The position numbers were made by a program, and so were the translations under genes. A stretch of 25,898 nucleotides of DNA from the NCBI GenBank assembly GCA_964523735.1, contig CAZFYZ010000048.1:1-25898 (forward strand). Direction: 5' to 3'. The DNA comes from CAZFYZ01 sp964523735. Its GTDB lineage: Bacteria; Armatimonadota; UBA5829. Positions 21,659 through 25,898 of this stretch are shown here, in pieces (positions within the stretch are counted from its first letter, which is position 1; every line of letters begins with the position of its first letter). The notes under the pieces were generated by a model. It ran no database searches. It had not been told where the DNA came from and saw only the letters and a program-made list of their open reading frames with translations.

Positions 21659-24600
21659 TTGTGGGCTCTGCATCGTAGCAGTCTCATAGTCCTCGTGGCT
21701 CTGTGGACGGCGGCGGTGGGGTTCTGCTTGGTGACGGGCGCGGCAGCACAAGCTACAGGGGGACAAGACGGAGATATCTCCGCCGATTCATCATTATCAA
21801 CACCTTCCCCCTATCCTCTACCGTGTCCTGATCCTAACACGACACCGCTGGCGTGCATGCGGCGTTTGCCGGATGGAGCCCTCGTCTGTGTCAACCGCAA
21901 GTGCGTGACTCGATCAGCCTTCGATTACGTCTACATTGAAGAAGCAGATCGGTCTGCCGGAATCAAGGTCGAGTTCAATCAGCACTACCCACCGGCAATA
22001 CTCCAGAGGGGTAATCTGATAAGCCTGACCGGCCGGCTCGCAACGATCGCGGGGGAGCGCGTGATCGAAGCCGTGTCTGATCTGACTTGCGACACGGAAG
22101 CCCGCGCAACGATAGCCCCCCTCGGCATGGCAACCAGCGCCATAATGGGCTGGCCTCTGGACTATAGGAACCCCGACGGCGCGAGGATAACTGGACTGTT
22201 GCCCACTGGGCTCTTCATCAGGCTCTGTGGCCGGGTCACAATGACCTCGTTCTCGGATGAAGAAGGCTACTACTTCTACCTCGATGACGGCTGGGGTAAG
22301 AAGGATGCCGCGAATCTGGCGACTGGTGTGCGCATCTACTCAACTACGCCCCCCGAATTGGACAGTCTTCTTGTAGTAACGGGGGTGCTCTGCCACAAAC
22401 TCGTCGACCCGTCTCTGCTGGGACAAGAGGGCGATCTCTTTGTGGTTCCGGCCATCCATTGCGATGTTGACCTTGATCCCGCTCCTCCTGGAGCATCGGG
22501 TCAGAACGTGGCTGCAGCGCCAATATCAGGTCGGGTCAGGTTAGTGGGTCAGTCCCCGCCGGGACGGACGGTGCGGGTCTACACTCAGAATCAGGCGGTG
22601 ACGATCAACAATGTGACGGATGAGTACACTCCGTTCACTCTGGCCGCGATTCCTCTGGAAGCCCCCGAAAGGTCCATACATGGCGCAGTGGTGTCTGCTG
22701 CGGCCAAAGGGTACATCTCCGACTCCCGTGCAGCTACCGGAGGAGACACTGACGTTGACTTCTCCCTGCAACCGGCGGGACTGGCGATCGATGTCAAGAC
22801 AGACAGATCGGGGATCTCAACGTGCAGTTCCGAGGTGGCGCTCATCTCCGCACTGCTGCGAGATTGCGAGGGCAAGGGCATACCGAACCGCCCGGTGAAG
22901 CTGGCAACCAACAAGGGCTCGTTTATCGAGGCGCCGGACCATCCCGACTGGATCGTGAAGACCACAGATGCGTCCGGATTTGTCACTGCGCAGCTCTCTT
23001 CAGGTTCCGATAACGCTGGAATAGCCGTGGTTACTGTCAGAGAGCAGCCGGAGGAACTCAGCTCCGGACAGATAAGCATCGCATTGATCGGCCCGCATAT
23101 CACTATGCTGGCGAATCCTCGCTTCCTCAAGACGCCTGACACTTCCGCAATAAGCGCCGCCGTGACCAACCGAGGAGTGCCTGTCCCTTCGGCTGCTGTG
23201 ACGTTCAGAACGGACTTCGGGGTGTTTCAGGAGAGCGGGTCGTCCAGCTTCTCAACGATTGCCGATTCGTATGGGGTTGCTCGTGCGACACTTGTGCTGA
23301 GTTCTTCGGGCACTGCTCGCGTCCTCGCGGTGTACACCAATGCTTGTTCTCAGAAGACGGTCAGTTGGACTGTGGTTGCATTCAAGGGGAGCCCGTGGGC
23401 TGCAACAGGGGTCAGGCGCTCACATCCGCTCGTGGTTGATCTCGACGGTGGGGCCGATGGCAAGAAAGAAGTGGTGCTGGTAGACACCAACGGCAACCTG
23501 ACAGCGCTGACGGCTTCCGGATCGATCTATTGGCAGAAACAGTACCACTCCCCTGGCGAAAACACGCCCTCCTGCGCCGTGCTCCCGACCGAGCGCTCGG
23601 GCAGACCGTGCATCTTCATGCCCGACGAAAGCCAGCAGAAGGTTTACGCTTTCGCCTACGACGGAAGTCCTCTGGCGGGCTGGCCTGTGTACACAAACTA
23701 CCGTTTTATAAGATCGGCCGTAGCTGTGGGAGACGCCAATCTCGACGGCACTATGGAGATAGTGGGAGGCGATGAGTGCTGCTATGTGTTCTCGTGGAAC
23801 CCTACCGGCAACTGGAAGGGACAGACAACTGTCGAGGGCTCATTCCTGTTCCGAAGCATCACGGCCACGGCGAGCACGACTATAGCAAACACGACCTGTG
23901 CCCTGGGATACCTGTCCACTGACTCACAACCGGCCCGAAGCCTCAATGTCTATGTTGGCTCCAACCACCAGACGGCGCTATTCGGCTTCTCTGGCGATCT
24001 GTGGGGAGATTTCCTGCATTCGCCGGTTTATCTCGATGGCTTCCCTCGGTCGGCAGGCGGTACTGTGGCGACGTCTCCGGCGATCGGCGACATAGACGGC
24101 GACGGCAAGAACGACCTTGCTGTTGGAAGCAATGACGGCGGGATCTGGATACTATCCAGCCTGTATGGAACCTGGTCGGGCTACGCTACTGGAGGCACGG
24201 TGAAGTCGTCTCCGGCGATGGCTGACCTGAACGGCGATGGACAACTGGACGCCGTGGTTGCCGGTTCGGATTCGGGGCGGATCTTCGCCATAACGGCCGC
24301 CGGCACTGCGGCACCCGGCTGGGACGGAGGAATCAAGCTCAACACCAGCGGCGATTACCCGGTGGAGTCCTCTCCGGTGATTGCTGATGTCAACGGCGAC
24401 GGGAGTGTTGAGGTCATCGTCGGCTGCAATGACGGTAACGTCTACGCTGTCTATGCGGATGGGGTGGATCACGTCGTAGACGGAGTACCCACCGGTCCGC
24501 TGGCGTGGGCTCGGTGCTGCGTGCCTCCCAATGAGGCGACCGGGCAGGTGTTGAGTTCGCCGGTCATAGATGACATCGATAACGACGGCAGGGTCGATGT

Positions 24601-25051
24601 GGTTGCAGCAAGCGACAAGGGTACCTACGTGTTCAGGTTCGCCTCAACCTACAACAGGGACAATCCGGCTCTCTACCCGTGGCCGACATTCCACGCCAAC
24701 AATGCGCGCACCGGCAGCCTTGCGGCGCTTCCTCCGCTGGTCAATGCTTCAATAGTAGGGGTAGTCACAAAGGCAGGTGGGCCGGTCTCGAACGCCAAGG
24801 TGCACATCTATCATCAGGATGGCTCCCCCGTGTATGAGCCTGCCGGCAATCCGGCGCCGGAGCGGTCTTACGTGCTGACGGTTGGCTCAACCGATGCGGC
24901 CGAACGTGGCAAGGGCGCCTACTGCATCAGCCAGCTTGAGGCGAACAAGACGTACAAAATCTACGTCGAAGTGCCCGGCCTCTCTCCTGCGTGGGTAGAG
25001 AATATCGCGGTCACGACAGGATGCACCGTCGTTGACGTGGCACTGCCGTAG
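21659..25051 (+). CDS. Large secreted modular protein with OB-like, Big-type and FG-GAP/VCBS repeats
   Basis: With the TTG start at 21659 (AGGAAGGG eight bases upstream) the protein has 1130 residues and a clean signal peptide (about 1-32, ending GAAAQA). Order: two OB-like domains (about 65-270; YIEEADRSAGIKV, LTGRLATIAGERVIEA); a carboxypeptidase-regulatory-like beta-sandwich (about 289-373); two Big/invasin-like domains (about 374-575); six FG-GAP-type repeats forming a likely beta-propeller (about 585-1000), with Ca-binding loops such as DIDGDGKND, DLNGDGQLD, DVNGDGSVE and DIDNDGRVD; and a C-terminal carboxypeptidase-regulatory-like domain (about 1030-1130). It has no transmembrane anchor at the C-terminus. 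A role in surface adhesion or polymer binding is inference. A longer frame from 21443 lacks a supported start. Confidence 0.82.
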   Translation: MWALHRSSLIVLVALWTAAVGFCLVTGAAAQATGGQDGDISADSSLSTPSPYPLPCPDPNTTPLACMRRLPDGALVCVNRKCVTRSAFDYVYIEEADRSAGIKVEFNQHYPPAILQRGNLISLTGRLATIAGERVIEAVSDLTCDTEARATIAPLGMATSAIMGWPLDYRNPDGARITGLLPTGLFIRLCGRVTMTSFSDEEGYYFYLDDGWGKKDAANLATGVRIYSTTPPELDSLLVVTGVLCHKLVDPSLLGQEGDLFVVPAIHCDVDLDPAPPGASGQNVAAAPISGRVRLVGQSPPGRTVRVYTQNQAVTINNVTDEYTPFTLAAIPLEAPERSIHGAVVSAAAKGYISDSRAATGGDTDVDFSLQPAGLAIDVKTDRSGISTCSSEVALISALLRDCEGKGIPNRPVKLATNKGSFIEAPDHPDWIVKTTDASGFVTAQLSSGSDNAGIAVVTVREQPEELSSGQISIALIGPHITMLANPRFLKTPDTSAISAAVTNRGVPVPSAAVTFRTDFGVFQESGSSSFSTIADSYGVARATLVLSSSGTARVLAVYTNACSQKTVSWTVVAFKGSPWAATGVRRSHPLVVDLDGGADGKKEVVLVDTNGNLTALTASGSIYWQKQYHSPGENTPSCAVLPTERSGRPCIFMPDESQQKVYAFAYDGSPLAGWPVYTNYRFIRSAVAVGDANLDGTMEIVGGDECCYVFSWNPTGNWKGQTTVEGSFLFRSITATASTTIANTTCALGYLSTDSQPARSLNVYVGSNHQTALFGFSGDLWGDFLHSPVYLDGFPRSAGGTVATSPAIGDIDGDGKNDLAVGSNDGGIWILSSLYGTWSGYATGGTVKSSPAMADLNGDGQLDAVVAGSDSGRIFAITAAGTAAPGWDGGIKLNTSGDYPVESSPVIADVNGDGSVEVIVGCNDGNVYAVYADGVDHVVDGVPTGPLAWARCCVPPNEATGQVLSSPVIDDIDNDGRVDVVAASDKGTYVFRFASTYNRDNPALYPWPTFHANNARTGSLAALPPLVNASIVGVVTKAGGPVSNAKVHIYHQDGSPVYEPAGNPAPERSYVLTVGSTDAAERGKGAYCISQLEANKTYKIYVEVPGLSPAWVENIAVTTGCTVVDVALP

Positions 25052-25069
25052 CAGCGAACGGGCAAAGTC

Positions 25070-25093
25070 GTTGTAGTCGGGGTCTCCGACCCC
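25070..25093. repeat. Single unit of the ~24-bp interspersed repeat
   Basis: The unit begins GTTGTAGTCGGGGTC and contains the perfect small palindrome GGGGTC TCC GACCCC. It lies 18 bases after the stop of the large secreted protein and could form a short hairpin in its transcript. Confidence 0.6.
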
Positions 25094-25283
25094 CAGGAGA
25101 TGCCCGCTGATCCTCACGCTTACACCCTTGGCAGATCAGGCACACCCATGCTCGAAACTTTTCTTCGTGTACACGCTCAATCAAGAAGGATATGCCGCAG
25201 AGGCTGTTGAAAGATGCGCCGAGGGAGAGTGACAGGTTGCCTGCCACTAGTCCATGGAGAACGGAAAGGGAGGTGAACTCACA

Positions 25284-25424
25284 ATGGAAGCCTACTGCGT
25301 TAAGTGCAAGGCAAAGAGAGAGATGAAGGACGCGAAAGCCGTCACGATGAAGAACGGAAAGCCCGCAACTCAGGGCATCTGCCCGACCTGCGGCACGAAG
25401 ATGTTCAAGATCGGCAAGGCCTAG
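25284..25424 (+). CDS. Small zinc-ribbon protein (DUF5679-type)
   Basis: This 46-aa protein has two CxxC knuckles, CVKC (residues 5-8) and CPTC (33-36), separated by a basic segment including KNGKPATQG. This matches the DUF5679 pattern of tiny zinc ribbons, thought to bind nucleic acid or act inside larger complexes; the actual role is unknown. The ATG at 25284 has GGAGGTGA seven bases upstream, one of the strongest sites in the window. The gene stands alone, and a terminator lies about 120 bases downstream. Confidence 0.85.
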   Translation: MEAYCVKCKAKREMKDAKAVTMKNGKPATQGICPTCGTKMFKIGKA

Positions 25425-25541
25425 CCTGTCCTGACTTAGTCAGCAATGGGTCCTGGCCAAGTGGTTCGAGTTCCGCGACATGTCCAGCTACTTGCTCGCG
25501 GGCTGGGTCGGTGACCCGTGGAAAAGAGCAGCTTTGTTTGG

Positions 25542-25571
25542 AATGGCGGACTTTTTGGTCCGCCATTTTTT
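25542..25571 (+). terminator. Rho-independent terminator
   Basis: A perfect 10-bp stem (AATGGCGGAC at 25542-25551 and GTCCGCCATT at 25558-25567) is followed by a T-run through 25571. It ends transcription coming from the zinc-ribbon gene and separates it from the dehydrogenase relic. Confidence 0.85.
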
Positions 25572-25592
25572 GCTGTCAGGGGGGCGGGGTAG

Positions 25593-25872
25593 GATCCCAT
25601 CGCTATTGACAACCCCCCGCAACTGTTCCCCCAGATAGGCTACTGTGAGAATGCTTACGAGGCCGCGAGTGGGGCCGACGCGGTTGCACTGGCAACAGAA
25701 TGGGCATGAATTCAAGTTCCTTGACCTGGCCAGGGTCAAGGAAACGACGCGACAGCCGATAATATTCGATGGAAGGAACCTTTACGACCCCGAAAGAATG
25801 CGTCGGCTGGGCTTCGAGTACTACTGCGTCGGCAGACCGGCGGTCATTCCCGCGGACAGCAGCGGCGTGTAG
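25593..25872 (+). pseudogene. ugd: C-terminal relic of UDP-glucose 6-dehydrogenase with frameshift
   Basis: One frame (25593 onward) reads AIDNPPQLFPQIGYCENAYE then AASGADAVALATEW and hits TGA at about 25708. The next frame continues EFKFLDLARVKETTRQPIIF then DGRNLYDPERMRRLGFEYYCVGR to TAG at 25872. Joined, these match the C-terminal UDP-binding domain of UDP-glucose/GDP-mannose dehydrogenases. In those enzymes a TEW(N/x)EF motif sits exactly where the frame breaks, so one extra base in the GGGCAT run (25703-25708) explains it. The N-terminal NAD-binding and catalytic domains are missing, since only the terminator and zinc-ribbon gene lie upstream. It is therefore a truncated, frameshifted remnant, unless an assembly fault removed the rest. 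Confidence 0.75.
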
Positions 25873-25898
25873 ACACGCCCCGGCAGATCGCGGTCCCA

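Noticed and set aside
25440..25500. Possible tRNA because of a GGTTCGAGTTCC word
   Set aside because: No acceptor stem, anticodon arm or D arm can be fitted around it.
25434..25571. Frame reading WVLAKWFEFRDMSSYLLAGW after the zinc-ribbon gene
   Set aside because: It begins right after a stop with no ribosome binding site and runs through a perfect terminator hairpin, so I treat it as non-coding.

Overview
The window looks like a chromosomal piece of a GC-rich, aerobically respiring, didermic bacterium. My best guess is an Armatimonadota-type lineage. The reasons are indirect: an alternative complex III (ACIII) locus, a LolA-like lipoprotein-carrier homologue, a secreted protein starting with an OB-like 'YIEEADRSAGIKV' domain, many short interspersed inverted repeats in the gaps, and frequent GTG/TTG starts behind strong Shine-Dalgarno sites. 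No rRNA, tRNA, CRISPR array or intact insertion sequence was seen.

Left part (1-6926). The first 987 bases hold no convincing gene, only simple-sequence and hairpin repeats. Six minus-strand genes follow. In transcription order they are a RhaT-family sugar/H+ symporter, the E1 alpha and E1 beta subunits of a 2-oxoacid (pyruvate or acetoin type) dehydrogenase, a GntR/FCD repressor, a short-chain dehydrogenase and an M24 peptidase. A consensus sigma-70 promoter lies upstream of the transporter and a weaker one upstream of gntR. This reads as a regulated carbon-catabolism block whose E2 and E3 partners are not in the window.

Centre (6927-17443). One long plus-strand operon encodes a complete electron route from quinol to oxygen. 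Its order is actB-actC-actD-actF-actA, then ccoN and a ccoO fused to an extra cytochrome c domain, two small membrane proteins, actE, and a small membrane ORF broken by an amber codon. Most genes overlap by 1-14 bases, implying translational coupling. Three features stand out. ActB keeps the N-terminal Cys-X2-Cys-X3-Cys-X27-Cys motif of molybdopterin enzymes. The oxidase subunits are rearranged, with CcoO carrying a CcoP-like heme domain. A palindromic repeat array sits in frame within the 5' end of actE.

Right part (17415-25898). This holds rsmG on the minus strand (apparently leaderless), a 481-aa protein of unknown function with a possible TIM-barrel-like start, a LolA-like exported protein, a two-gene minus-strand operon of unknown small proteins, a 1130-aa secreted modular protein (OB-like, Big-type and FG-GAP domains), a DUF5679-type zinc ribbon, a strong terminator, and a 5'-truncated, frameshifted relic of UDP-glucose 6-dehydrogenase. 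A family of roughly 24-bp interspersed repeats recurs in gaps across the whole window.
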